A DNA stretch of 64,000 nt from an uncultured Oscillospiraceae bacterium (GTDB lineage: Bacteria; Bacillota; Clostridia; Oscillospirales; Acutalibacteraceae): assembly GCA_902492455.1 (NCBI GenBank), contig CABULH010000006.1, forward strand, positions 124,001 through 188,000. Reading direction: 5' to 3'. Each line of letters starts with the position of its first letter. Positions within the stretch are counted from its first letter, which is position 1. Below are positions 8,863 to 18,148 of this stretch, piece by piece. The position numbers were made by a program, and so were the translations under genes. Below the pieces are notes generated by a model. It was not told the DNA's origin. It did not search any database and saw nothing but the letters and a program-made list of their open reading frames with translations.

Positions 8863-10149
8863 TTATTTGCTCGCCCTGCAAGGATGGATATAGGGAGCGT
8901 TGAGTGCAAACAGCTCCTCGTTGATCTTCTCTGCGGCGATGGTGGAGTTGATGACCGGATCCACCAGCAGCGCTTGATAGGCCATCTCCTTGGAGCCGTT
9001 GAACGCGGCGCGCACGGACATTCTCTGAGCCGATACCTGATTGTTCAGCATGGCGATAATCGCATCCGGAAGTTCCGGAACCTGCAGCTTATGAACGCCG
9101 GACGCATCCGCCACCACCGGCACCTCCACCGCCACATCATCCGGCAGCTGGGGAATGGCGCCGCCGTTGTAAACGATAGCGGAGGGCAGCACTGTCTGCT
9201 TGTTGAAGTGCAGGGCGACCAGAAGCTGTACCGCACGCTCGCCGGAGGGAGACAGCCATTTGTCGGCGGCTTCCCGTCCGCTGATAACGTCTTCAATCTC
9301 TTTTTTCATGCGCACGCGATCCTGCTCATCCCAAGCAAAGTTATAGCCTTCTTCCCCCGCCTCATAGCCGTAAGCCTGATATTCGCCGAAATGATCGTCC
9401 GAACAGGTGGGATAGAGACCGAACACATGAAACATCTTGCGCAGATAGGGCATAAACGTCGGGTCGTAAATTGCTTCCTTCTTCCGAAATTCCGGATACA
9501 GATCCTCCCCGGTCTCCACATCCCGGATACTGGTGACCCACTGGAAATGATTCATTCCCGCACCGAACAGCTGGATACTGTTGTGATCCTCTCGTCCGAG
9601 AATGTCACAAATCTGATCCTTTGCCATGAATATGCCGTGACACAGACCAACACACTTAATGCGGGTATACATGTTCACACCCAGCACCAGCCGCGTTTCG
9701 GGATTGGAGAAGTTCAGGAAATAGGCGTCCGGGCACAGTTCCTCCATATCATGGACGATATCCAGAATCAGCGGCAGGGTCCGCATGGTAAAATACAGGG
9801 CGCCGGGACCGCCGTTTTCCCCCAAACAATGCCGGATACCATATTTCTTCGGCACCGCAAAATCCTGTTTCCACAGCTCACACCGATCTATAGCCAGGCT
9901 GTTGACGACAAAATCCGCACCTTCCAAAACTTCCCGGCGTTCCGTGGTGGCGATAATCTGCAGCTCCTGTCCCGAAACTGCGTTCATTTTCAGGGCAAGG
10001 CGGTGCATCCGATCCAGGTTTTCTTCATCTATATCCACCAGGCACAGCGTCGATCCTTTTAAAAGCGGCTGGCTGAAAATGTCCCGGAAAGTCGGGATGC
10101 CAAAGGACATGCTGCCGGCGCCGATGTACACAATTTTAGGTGCTTTCAT
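8863..10149 (-). CDS. GH4 family NAD-dependent glycosidase
   Basis: A 428-residue GH4 enzyme. These use NAD+ and Mn2+ and cleave glycosides by an oxidation-elimination route in the cytoplasm. Visible are the N-terminal Rossmann fingerprint KIVYIGAGSMSFG (5-17), LVDID (37-41), the NFSNPE loop (146-151), the metal cysteine in CHGI (170-173), and GMNH (198-201) with the second metal ligand His201. The CHGx signature has been linked to alpha-glycosidase and alpha-glucuronidase members rather than phospho-beta-glucosidases, so an unphosphorylated alpha-linked sugar is the best guess. AAGGAGA stands before an ATG at 10149; a GTG one codon upstream is also possible. It is the first enzyme after the ROK regulator. 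Confidence 0.85.
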   Translation of the reverse strand: MKAPKIVYIGAGSMSFGIPTFRDIFSQPLLKGSTLCLVDIDEENLDRMHRLALKMNAVSGQELQIIATTERREVLEGADFVVNSLAIDRCELWKQDFAVPKKYGIRHCLGENGGPGALYFTMRTLPLILDIVHDMEELCPDAYFLNFSNPETRLVLGVNMYTRIKCVGLCHGIFMAKDQICDILGREDHNSIQLFGAGMNHFQWVTSIRDVETGEDLYPEFRKKEAIYDPTFMPYLRKMFHVFGLYPTCSDDHFGEYQAYGYEAGEEGYNFAWDEQDRVRMKKEIEDVISGREAADKWLSPSGERAVQLLVALHFNKQTVLPSAIVYNGGAIPQLPDDVAVEVPVVADASGVHKLQVPELPDAIIAMLNNQVSAQRMSVRAAFNGSKEMAYQALLVDPVINSTIAAEKINEELFALNAPYIHPCRASK

Positions 10150-10193
10150 CACAATCTCTCCTTTTCAAACATTAAGAAATCGTTGCGTCCATA

Positions 10194-11345
10194 TCAAGCG
10201 GGGATATCGCCCAGCAATGTGGGAAGGGTCTTTTCCAGCGCAATGGCTCCCACGCCGTAGGAAGCCGCAAAAGGCATGGTCTCATATACCACCTTCACCG
10301 GATTCAAACAGAATCGCCCGGCCTTTTCCTCGGTCAAGGGAATCACCAGGTCCTGCAGCGCATCCACCACGTAGCCGCCCAGAACAAAATAGCCCACGTC
10401 CAGGCAGACCGACATGTTCTGAACGCACATGGCCAGATAATCCGATACAAACTCCGCCGCCCTCACTCGGTTGATCGTACTGGGTCTGGCATCATCGCTG
10501 AAGAACTTACACCCCAGCATTTCCTCGATATGTTCGGCGGAAAGGCGTTTTTCCACATAGCCTTCCAAGCTGGACCCCGACCGATCATGTGGATCAAAGC
10601 ACATGTATCCGATTTCGCCGGCGGCCGCATGAGGGCCGCTGCGCAGCTTGCCGTCCAGTATAATGCCGCTGCCCACGCCGCTGCCCACTATGATATAGAT
10701 CAGATCCTTGACGGTGCTGTTCTGAAATTCTCCCAAAGCCGCGGCGTTCACGTCATTTTCCAGAAACACCGGACAGCCCATTTCTTCTGCCAGTTCCCGG
10801 CAGTAAGGCTCAAAATCAAAAGCGGTTTCCAGGCCAATCCGGGGAGCGGGAAAATCCGTACAGCGGTTGGTGCTGTCGAGAATCACCGGCAATGCCAGTC
10901 CTATTCCCATCAGCCGCGACGGTTCCATGCCGCTGTCCTTCAAGACAGTCTGCAGCGCCTTGGGCAGTTCCTCGCGGAATAGCTCGATGAGATCATCCAC
11001 GGCAAACCGGCGGGATATCCGCACCCGCCGCCACAAATCGATGAGCTTGATATCCAGATGACTGCCGTCGTAGGAGCAGCCGGCCGCTATACCGGCACCG
11101 GGATGGAACTGAAACAACACCGGCGGCCGCCCCACCGTAGAAACCGGCACATGATCGATTTCATGCAGCAGATCCCGGGAGAGAAAAAATTCGGTGATTT
11201 TGGTGACCGTCGGCACGGAAAGCGCCGTCTTCTGCGCGATATCCGAGCAGGAAAACGGCGCCTCCCCCCTGCCGGAGATGAATTCGTAAACCGCCTGCCG
11301 GTTCAAATATTTCAAATCGTAAGACACATACCCTTTTCCGTTCAT
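10194..11345 (-). CDS. ROK family transcriptional regulator
   Basis: A 383-residue NagC/XylR-type repressor. An N-terminal winged helix-turn-helix (about 15-75, pattern DIAQKTALSVPTVTKITEFF) is followed by a ROK sugar-sensing domain with ENDVNAAALGEF, GSGVGSGIILDG and HAAAGEIGYM. The CxCGxxGC zinc motif is absent, as in the neighbouring kinase domain. It likely binds a sugar or sugar phosphate and controls the GH4 and NagB-ROK genes after it, perhaps also its own promoter. The start at 11345 is supported by GAGGGGAAGG 5 nt upstream; a TTG at 11360 would place that site inside the gene. A promoter-like sequence lies at 11394-11422. Confidence 0.85.
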   Translation of the reverse strand: MNGKGYVSYDLKYLNRQAVYEFISGRGEAPFSCSDIAQKTALSVPTVTKITEFFLSRDLLHEIDHVPVSTVGRPPVLFQFHPGAGIAAGCSYDGSHLDIKLIDLWRRVRISRRFAVDDLIELFREELPKALQTVLKDSGMEPSRLMGIGLALPVILDSTNRCTDFPAPRIGLETAFDFEPYCRELAEEMGCPVFLENDVNAAALGEFQNSTVKDLIYIIVGSGVGSGIILDGKLRSGPHAAAGEIGYMCFDPHDRSGSSLEGYVEKRLSAEHIEEMLGCKFFSDDARPSTINRVRAAEFVSDYLAMCVQNMSVCLDVGYFVLGGYVVDALQDLVIPLTEEKAGRFCLNPVKVVYETMPFAASYGVGAIALEKTLPTLLGDIPA

Positions 11346-11393
11346 AAGCCTTCCCCTCAAATACCAAATAATTTTTAAATCGCCTTTAATATT

Positions 11394-11422
11394 ATTATAT
11401 GGAAAATCTTGCCGAATGTATA
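11394..11422 (-). promoter_or_regulatory. Predicted sigma-70 promoter for ROK regulator unit
   Basis: Read on the minus strand: TATACA (11417-11422), a 17-bp spacer, then a perfect TATAAT (11394-11399), about 50 nt before the regulator start codon. The surrounding 105-bp gap between the MttB-like gene and the regulator is AT-rich. This suggests a transcription start inside the larger locus. Confidence 0.6.
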
Positions 11423-11450
11423 GGGGAATTCATGAAGTTTTTTCTTGCTT

Positions 11451-12875
11451 TCAATCCCGGCAGTATTTCTCGGCGTCAATACCCATTTCCTCGGCTGCCG
11501 CACGGCGGATCCGCTTCAATTCCTCATATTTAGCCGGCTCGATCACCGGTTCCATATTTCGATAGCCTTCCGTTACGCTTTCCACAAACTCGTGAGCGCG
11601 GTCCAACGCCGTCTTTTTACCGCCGATAGACCAGGTGTCGAAAGCGGAGCGCTCAAAAATATGGCTGGGCCAATAGCTGTCCGCGATATGGTCCACCGTG
11701 TGATCCTCGCCGATAAAGTTGCCGCCGATCCCAACTTCCTTGAGCAGATCAAAAGCCAGGGTTTCCTCATTGACCTCAAATCCGCTCATGATATAGTTGT
11801 AAACCTTGATGAACTCATTATCCAGCACCAGCTGTTCCAGGCTGACTCCCTGATCCGCACCGACGATGCCCATGCCGCCCATACCGCCGCAGCCGGCCAG
11901 CAAAGAAAAGACCGCGTTGCTGGCTTTTTCCATGCCGCACTGATAATCGGCCGCCAACGCGTCGGTCAAGCCGTTGTTGGATACGCCCCAGATGCCGTAG
12001 AACCGCGCCATCTGCGCCGCCGCCATGCCCAGCAGCGCCTGGTTGGGGGAGCCAAAGGAGCAGAGCATGGAGCGCATATCCATGGTGTGGTTAAAGGAAC
12101 CGTAGCCAAAGCCCAGCTGCCCGGTCAGCGCGTGTCCTACGAACATGCTGCCCAGGATTTCCGCGTTCTGAAGCGAGCAGTTGCCGGCAATGGTCATCGG
12201 TCCCAAAGCGCCGCCGATCACCATCGGTCCGATGGAAACGGGACAGCCCATTTTGGTCATTACCAGCGCCATATCCAGGCTTTCCTTCCGATACTGCAGG
12301 GGGCTGACCGTTTCCAGAAAATACCCGCAGTCACGGCCCAGCAAACGGGACATCTCCACTATGTATTTGGCGCTGGTGGCGGACAAAATAAAGGTTCCGC
12401 CTTCCTTTTTGGCATAGGAATACACGGTGAAGAAGGAGGCAATATCGGCAAAGTCATGGGGTACGTCGCTGGGCAGGGTCACCACACCGGAACCGGGAAA
12501 ACGATCCAGATGTTCCAGAAGGCTGATCCCCTTCATCACATCGTCCATCATGCCGTACCGGCGGGATTTGGTGGCATAATCAAAGAAAAATACCTGGGTA
12601 GAGATACCTGCGCAGAGACTGTTGCGCTGAACGGTCTCGTAATCCATCCGGCTGTGGGCCTGCACCTTTTCCAGCAGCGATTCCATCACCTTGACCGGAA
12701 TTCGAACCACCTGCTTGTCGGCATTCACTTCCCCGCCCTGCTCGCGGCACATGCCCAGCACCTCGTCATTGGGAACGTGCAGACCGATTTCCGCCAGAAT
12801 CCGCAGAGAATTGCGGTGAATACGCTCCACTTCCTCATCGCTCATCACATTGATATAAGTTGATATCCGCTTCAT
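11451..12875 (-). CDS. MttB-family methyltransferase (non-pyrrolysine type)
   Basis: A 474-residue member of the trimethylamine methyltransferase (MttB) superfamily. Family features include the start pattern ISTYINVMSDEEVERIHRNS, a glycine-rich GCGGMGGMGIVGADQG stretch in the second half, and the conserved C-terminal region before the end. No in-frame amber codon is read, so this is a non-Pyl homologue like the glycine-betaine or proline-betaine demethylases, which move a methyl group from a substrate to a corrinoid protein. The substrate is unknown. A URO-D-like gene ends 3 nt upstream, so the two are tightly coupled. No corrinoid protein gene is in the window. GAAAGGA precedes the ATG. Confidence 0.85.
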   Translation of the reverse strand: MKRISTYINVMSDEEVERIHRNSLRILAEIGLHVPNDEVLGMCREQGGEVNADKQVVRIPVKVMESLLEKVQAHSRMDYETVQRNSLCAGISTQVFFFDYATKSRRYGMMDDVMKGISLLEHLDRFPGSGVVTLPSDVPHDFADIASFFTVYSYAKKEGGTFILSATSAKYIVEMSRLLGRDCGYFLETVSPLQYRKESLDMALVMTKMGCPVSIGPMVIGGALGPMTIAGNCSLQNAEILGSMFVGHALTGQLGFGYGSFNHTMDMRSMLCSFGSPNQALLGMAAAQMARFYGIWGVSNNGLTDALAADYQCGMEKASNAVFSLLAGCGGMGGMGIVGADQGVSLEQLVLDNEFIKVYNYIMSGFEVNEETLAFDLLKEVGIGGNFIGEDHTVDHIADSYWPSHIFERSAFDTWSIGGKKTALDRAHEFVESVTEGYRNMEPVIEPAKYEELKRIRRAAAEEMGIDAEKYCRD

Positions 12876-12878
12876 AGC

Positions 12879-13946
12879 CTATTCCTTTCCGCGGTAGTAC
12901 GCATCTACCCGTTCCTCGATTTCATGAGCTTCCTTTTCCGTCTCCGCCCAGGCTTTGATGAACAGCCCTTCCGGCCGCAGGTTTTGGATCAGCTCCAGCA
13001 CCTCGGCGCCGTTGCGCGCTTCCACCCAAGTGGATTTGCCGGCCGCCTGAATGGTTTTGATGTGGGGGATCCAGAAGGCCGCCGACTGCTGATATGGAGT
13101 AGCCTGTACCTGAATTCCCGTCAGCTCAGGAATGGCGTTGAGAGCCGGCAGATGCCGCACCACGTTTTCGCCATCCAAATGAAACAGCACCCGTCCGCAG
13201 AAGCGGGCCATTTCCGCGATAGGCTCCCGGCAGAACTCATCGAAGGCATCGGCGGACATCATCACCTCAAAGTCATTGGAAATGAAATACGCCGGTTTTT
13301 CGCTGTATACGCTCAGCCAGTTGGTATTTCCCTTCTGATATCGAGTCGTGATCTCGTAGTACTGTGTATAGATGTCCTTAAACAACTCCAGATGATCCTT
13401 CATCACTCTTTTCACGTCATCGGGGTTATCCAACAGCTCATAACACAGCTGTTCCGGTCCGATCAGGCCGGCCAGGCCGTCCATCAAGGTGTTCATGTCC
13501 ACCGTGCCCACGATGTAATCGCCGTTTTTGGCGTCTTCAGTATATACCTCGACAATATGCTTCATGGTCTGGTAATAAAAATTATCCTTGCTGTAAGGAA
13601 AACCGCGGAATTCGGACAAGGGCTTGTCGCTGTGCACCACCCATTCACTGGTTTCATTGTAGCAAAGCTCCATGCCAATGATGCCGGGAATCAGATCCGG
13701 ACCGATGGACAGCGCCACATTCGGATAGGCGTCCAGACCGAAATAAGTGTTCTCCATGCCATGCCGCGCACTTCCAACACCCCATTGAGGGTTGAACCAA
13801 AAATCCTCGGAAGAAGGCGGCGGTGGATAATCATAGTTGCCGCCCTCCAGGGGAGCGCATAAATGAATCACAGCACGCTTATTTTTCAGTTGCCAGTAAT
13901 CTTCATAATGTTCTTTTCGCTCATCCCAGTTTGGAACATTGATCAC
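12879..13946 (-). CDS. URO-D-like barrel protein
   Basis: A 355-residue protein of the URO-D/cobalamin-independent methionine synthase-like fold. Where methyltransferase members have HxCG it has FHLDGENVVRHL (HLDG, no cysteine), a variant I know from a separate uncharacterised subgroup. The zinc site is therefore absent or different. It probably starts at a GTG at 13946, preceded by GGAGG with 9-nt spacing; no in-frame ATG fits. It lies 3 nt upstream of the MttB-like gene and 20 nt after a permease gene, linking transport to possible methyl-group or sugar metabolism. The reaction is unknown. Confidence 0.75.
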   Translation of the reverse strand: MINVPNWDERKEHYEDYWQLKNKRAVIHLCAPLEGGNYDYPPPPSSEDFWFNPQWGVGSARHGMENTYFGLDAYPNVALSIGPDLIPGIIGMELCYNETSEWVVHSDKPLSEFRGFPYSKDNFYYQTMKHIVEVYTEDAKNGDYIVGTVDMNTLMDGLAGLIGPEQLCYELLDNPDDVKRVMKDHLELFKDIYTQYYEITTRYQKGNTNWLSVYSEKPAYFISNDFEVMMSADAFDEFCREPIAEMARFCGRVLFHLDGENVVRHLPALNAIPELTGIQVQATPYQQSAAFWIPHIKTIQAAGKSTWVEARNGAEVLELIQNLRPEGLFIKAWAETEKEAHEIEERVDAYYRGKE

Positions 13947-13966
13947 TTAATCATACCTCCCATCGT

Positions 13967-14941
13967 TTATTCACCTGTGATACCGCTGCGGTCGATGCTT
14001 TCCACCAGCTTGCGTTCCACGAAAACATACAGCAGCATCAGCGGTAAAATGGAAATCAATGTTCCCGCCATCTGGATTCCCTCGGAGAGCTGTGTTTCCA
14101 GGTTGGATACGTTCGTTCCTTGGTTGTTGCTGGGAAACAGCTTGGCAAACCGCGTCACGAAGTTTTCCAGCGCCACCGGAAGGGTGGTGATCTCGTTGCC
14201 GAAATAGGAGCTGGTTAGGTTGGTTTCATTCCAATTCCACACAAAGGCGAATACCAGCACCACTACCAGCGCTGGCGTGGCCATGCGGAAATTGATCTGC
14301 CAGAAGGTTTTCAGCGGTCCGGCGCCGTCGATGGCCGCGGCTTCATCCAGGGATTTGGGGCTCATCCTGTAAAATTGATAAAAGATCAGGATGAACAGCG
14401 CCTGTCGGATCCCCTGCCCAAAAATCGAGGGCAGCAGTATTGGAAAAATCGACTGCAGCATCTCGTACTTGTTGAACATGACGTAGTTGGGCAGAAAGGT
14501 TACCTGAGAGGGAATCAGAAAGGTGCTGAGCATCAGTACAAACAGAATCATCCTGCCACGGAATTCGAACTTAGCAAAACCATAGGCGATAACCGCCGAC
14601 GACATGGTTTCCACCACCGCGATCAACAACATCACCCCAATAGAGGTCAATATGGTCTTAAACCCGCCAAGCACCTGATAAGCCTTGACATAATTGCTGG
14701 TATACAGCGCCGTAGGGACCCAATCCACCAGCGGATTAGCGGAATCATACGGTCCCATCAGGCTGCGGGAAAGCATTTTAAATATCGGATACAGAAAGAC
14801 AAAGCTGATGGCAATCAGCAGTACATAGGTGACAATCCGCATCAGCAAGCCTTCACGTTCGCCGTTGCCGACCAGCAGCTTTTGCATCTTGGTCTTGCTT
14901 ATGCCGCGAAAGCGGCGGCTTTTGGTATTGATAACGCTCAC
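13967..14941 (-). CDS. Carbohydrate ABC permease, MalG-like
   Basis: A 324-residue inner-membrane permease with about six helices and a MetI-like domain. The ATPase-docking EAA loop reads LDEAAAIDGAG, then PLKTFW. It pairs with the MalF-like gene directly upstream. The closest relative in the window is the permease at 44772-45755, which holds the same place in the second cassette. The only in-frame start is a GTG at 14941, but the Shine-Dalgarno-like AAAGGA directly abuts it, an unusually short spacing. An ATC at 14932 would be better placed but would be a rare start codon. The signature of the transported sugar is not visible. Confidence 0.88.
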   Translation of the reverse strand: MSVINTKSRRFRGISKTKMQKLLVGNGEREGLLMRIVTYVLLIAISFVFLYPIFKMLSRSLMGPYDSANPLVDWVPTALYTSNYVKAYQVLGGFKTILTSIGVMLLIAVVETMSSAVIAYGFAKFEFRGRMILFVLMLSTFLIPSQVTFLPNYVMFNKYEMLQSIFPILLPSIFGQGIRQALFILIFYQFYRMSPKSLDEAAAIDGAGPLKTFWQINFRMATPALVVVLVFAFVWNWNETNLTSSYFGNEITTLPVALENFVTRFAKLFPSNNQGTNVSNLETQLSEGIQMAGTLISILPLMLLYVFVERKLVESIDRSGITGE

Positions 14942-14956
14942 TCCTTTCCGCGAAAG

Positions 14957-15874
14957 TCAGGACTTCACCGTCTTTTTGTTTTTTCCGGGACGCCGGCGAC
15001 GCTGCTTCGGTTCATCCTTGACCCGGCGTTCCATCATTCCTCGTCCCAGCAGAAGAAGCGCCAGCAACAGCAACAGCAGGATCACCAGAAAATAAAGATA
15101 GCTGGCAGCAGCGGCAAAGCCGTAACCTTTGGTGGTTTCAAACATGCTCTTCTTAATCATCGCCGTTATGCTGTTGGTAGAAGCGTTGGAAATGTCGATG
15201 ATGGCATATATGCCGTTGATGAGAATAAAAGGCCGGAGCGTGGGCAGCGTGATTTTCCAGAACTGCTGCCATTTGCTGGCGCCGTCCACCCGGGCCGCCT
15301 CATACACACTGTTGTCGATCTTCTGCAGTCCGGCGAGAAAAATCAGGATCTGCACGCCGCAGTACCATAAAATCATAATGATATTATCAAAAATATACAG
15401 CAGCGGAACAGCCAGAAATTCCGGGAAGGATTTATCAATCATTTGATACAGGGCAAAGGTTTTCACTCCGCTGAGGCTATCGGCGCCCAATGTTTTGATA
15501 TTGGTGATCAAGGGACCGCTCATCAGAATCACCGGCAGAAAAAACAGTGCGCGAAACAGCTTTTTGCCTACAAAAGCGCGATTGAGAAGGAGGGACAGGA
15601 TGACGGAAAAAACCAGCGTCATCGGTACATACAGAAAAATCTGCTGCAGGTAGCCGGGCAGTTCGGTCAAGAAAGCCGTGTCGCCCATCAGCACCTGAAC
15701 ATAGTTCTTCCATCCTACTCCGGTCATCGCAACACCGCCCACCTGCACGCGGACGTCCGAGAAGCTGTAGCGAATGGTTTCGATCAGCGGATAGAGGGTA
15801 AAAAGGAGAAAACCAATGATCCAAGGAAGGACGAAGATAAAGCCGGTCAGCTTTTTCTGTGTGCTCCACTTCAT
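14957..15874 (-). CDS. Sugar ABC permease, MalF-like
   Basis: A 305-residue permease with the usual N-terminal FVLPWIIGFLLFTLYPLIE segment and an EAA loop YEAARVDGASKWQQF. The C-terminus is very basic (RRRRPGKNKKT). It forms the membrane channel with the MalG-like protein encoded 16 nt downstream. It corresponds by position and EAA loop to 45769-46701 in the second cassette. It lies 3 nt after the DUF5696 gene. No ATPase gene is found nearby, so a shared MsmK/UgpC-type ATPase encoded elsewhere is probably used, as is common in Firmicutes. Confidence 0.88.
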   Translation of the reverse strand: MKWSTQKKLTGFIFVLPWIIGFLLFTLYPLIETIRYSFSDVRVQVGGVAMTGVGWKNYVQVLMGDTAFLTELPGYLQQIFLYVPMTLVFSVILSLLLNRAFVGKKLFRALFFLPVILMSGPLITNIKTLGADSLSGVKTFALYQMIDKSFPEFLAVPLLYIFDNIIMILWYCGVQILIFLAGLQKIDNSVYEAARVDGASKWQQFWKITLPTLRPFILINGIYAIIDISNASTNSITAMIKKSMFETTKGYGFAAAASYLYFLVILLLLLLALLLLGRGMMERRVKDEPKQRRRRPGKNKKTVKS

Positions 15875-15877
15875 GGC

Positions 15878-18148
15878 TTATCCCTCCGTCCAGCCGGCCG
15901 ACATGGCCGAAACCGTGATTCCGCCGTATTCGAACGCTTCTTCCGTGTAGTTGATCACCAGCGTCACGCCATTTTCATAGGTGACCACCGATACACCGTC
16001 CACCGGTACCGACCGGGATGCCATGCCGCTTCCCCGCACCCGGGACAGACAATCGTTTATGAAAGCATAGGAGGATACGATATCTTCTTTCCAATCCTCA
16101 TAACGCGAGGAATAAATATCGCTGCTGTTGGTATCGGCGAATTCCGAGGAATACGCATCGGTCAGTACAAAGGACGGGTTGATGTTGTAGTCCACCAGCA
16201 TCAGCAGCATTTGATCGGTATTGCCCCCATAATTCAGAAAATCCGAGAAGCAATCCACATATCCGCTGAGAACAATCTGCACAAAGGGGACCGTATCGGT
16301 TTCATACTTCATCATGGAGTTTGCCATCGGTACATTGTAGACTGCGTCGGCATAGGCCAAAGCATAGGCGTTGGGATTTTCCAGCATCAGATAATCCGTG
16401 CTGTCCGCAGCGGTCTGAAGATGGCCGATGACCTGCTGCAGCGCCTCCAGACGGCTTTGGCTCTGACCGCTTTTATAGTTGCCGAACAGGTTGTGGGCAA
16501 TATCGTTGAGGGCCAGATTCTTCTTGTAGGAGGCCAAATCCTTCAGCTTTTGGATATGGTTTCCAACCGTCGCCCCGTTCAGATAGTAACGGATTGTATA
16601 AAGGTTGTGCACTTCTGTCCGGCTCACCAGATTGTTGGCGGCAGACATCCGCACATCGCGCCGCTTGAGCTGATCGGAAAATCCGGTGGATAAACTGGTC
16701 TGCAATGCCAGGGTACCACCGCCGGCCGTCACCTGATCATACAATTCCTGCAGCCGCTTCTCCGATCCCACCTTACCTTCTAAGGCAAAATTACCGATGG
16801 AATGACCGCTGATACCGCCCTTTTCGAAGCCTTCCAGGGTCATCAAAATGCGATTAACCCCCAAACGGTTCAGTTCCTCCACCCAGCCGGATACATCCTC
16901 CAGGGTGGTTAAGGTTTTGGTATAATCCAGCCAGTATCCGGCAGCTCGTTCCGCCATAACGGCATCCAGCTTAATCGGAATGTGGCCGCCGCCCAGCGGG
17001 GTGGTGCTGAGCTTGCCCTCCTTCTGCAGCAGCGCCTTGTAGCGATTCGCCATACCGGTATAATTCGCCTGTTCATCACTGAGGAAATAGTAGCGAACCT
17101 CCGCGTCAAAGGTGTTAACATTGGGCTGCGTGGCATTGAAGCCGGTGTTGGAACCGGCGGGCTGCCAATAGGTTTCCTGATAGATAAATCGAGGGCAGGC
17201 CCAGTTGAAATCGATGGTGGTGCCTGCCGCGCTGGCAATCAGATCACAGGCGCTGTCTCCTTGGGAGATCACCGCCAGAAATGCATCCTGATTGCTGCCG
17301 TGCGCCATGCCGAATACCGGCAGGGTCACCTGCTGATTGTCCACCGTGGGAATGGTTTTAATCGTATTAGCGGCCGAGGTATTGCCGGGAAGCGCCAGAT
17401 CGCTGCCATAGATTCGTCCGCTGAAATAGGAACTGTAGCTGTGAGGTTTTTGGTAACGAATCAAGGCTCCGCAACCGTCGGGAATAAACATATAGCCATC
17501 GATGCTGTCGCTGTAAACCGCGCCGAAAAAGGGCATGACATACAGGGCGCTGAGAGTATACGCGCTTCCGCAGGACAGGCTTTCCTGCGGAATCACCACT
17601 TTGAGTCCATCCTCTTCCAGTGTGATTTCCACCCGGCAGGAGGCGGCCGCATCGCTGAATGTCGCCTGGATAGCCACACCGTTGTCAATATCTGTGATCA
17701 CCGGCGCGCCATCACCGCTGTCGGCCATACTCATCCGTTTGACTGATCCGCTGGTCGCAGCGATAAAATCGCCCACCACAATGGATTTGGCGAATTGCTT
17801 CCAGGATTTGCTCAGGGTGGACAGCTCTTCCTCACCTTCCACCGTGCTGCTCCAGACGTAGCCGGTTTCCCGGTTCACCACCTTGATATTGGCCGTGGTT
17901 CGATTCACATACAGGCGCAGCTTTCCATTCTCAGCCGCCAGCACGTCACTTTCTGCAAGTTCCCGGATCGGCGCCTTGCCGTCGGTATCCGCCATTTGCA
18001 GTTGCATGGTGGTGGGCAGTCCGGACAGGACTGCCGAGTTGTCATCGGAACCTGCCGCTTTGCTGCCTCCTTCGCCGATACCCCTTACCGCCAGACAGGA
18101 CAGCAGGAGGGTGGCTGCGGCCAGTAGAGCAATTTGTTTTTTATGCAC
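15878..18148 (-). CDS. DUF5696-domain exported protein
   Basis: A 756-residue exported protein that I recognise as DUF5696, of unknown function. An N-terminal hydrophobic segment (about 5-25) contains LLSC18, a possible lipobox, so it may be a lipoprotein on the outer face of the membrane. The first half (about 70-380) is beta-rich. The second half (about 390-700) alternates helices and strands (WVEELNRLGVNRILMTLEGF and later segments), suggestive of a TIM-like barrel. That layout resembles large glycoside hydrolases, but no catalytic motif is proven. It starts at a GTG at 18148 with GGAGG 9 nt upstream, overlapping the end of the NHL-TPR-YIP1 gene by 8 nt. Its paralogue is at 46698-49295. 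Confidence 0.72.
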   Translation of the reverse strand: MHKKQIALLAAATLLLSCLAVRGIGEGGSKAAGSDDNSAVLSGLPTTMQLQMADTDGKAPIRELAESDVLAAENGKLRLYVNRTTANIKVVNRETGYVWSSTVEGEEELSTLSKSWKQFAKSIVVGDFIAATSGSVKRMSMADSGDGAPVITDIDNGVAIQATFSDAAASCRVEITLEEDGLKVVIPQESLSCGSAYTLSALYVMPFFGAVYSDSIDGYMFIPDGCGALIRYQKPHSYSSYFSGRIYGSDLALPGNTSAANTIKTIPTVDNQQVTLPVFGMAHGSNQDAFLAVISQGDSACDLIASAAGTTIDFNWACPRFIYQETYWQPAGSNTGFNATQPNVNTFDAEVRYYFLSDEQANYTGMANRYKALLQKEGKLSTTPLGGGHIPIKLDAVMAERAAGYWLDYTKTLTTLEDVSGWVEELNRLGVNRILMTLEGFEKGGISGHSIGNFALEGKVGSEKRLQELYDQVTAGGGTLALQTSLSTGFSDQLKRRDVRMSAANNLVSRTEVHNLYTIRYYLNGATVGNHIQKLKDLASYKKNLALNDIAHNLFGNYKSGQSQSRLEALQQVIGHLQTAADSTDYLMLENPNAYALAYADAVYNVPMANSMMKYETDTVPFVQIVLSGYVDCFSDFLNYGGNTDQMLLMLVDYNINPSFVLTDAYSSEFADTNSSDIYSSRYEDWKEDIVSSYAFINDCLSRVRGSGMASRSVPVDGVSVVTYENGVTLVINYTEEAFEYGGITVSAMSAGWTEG

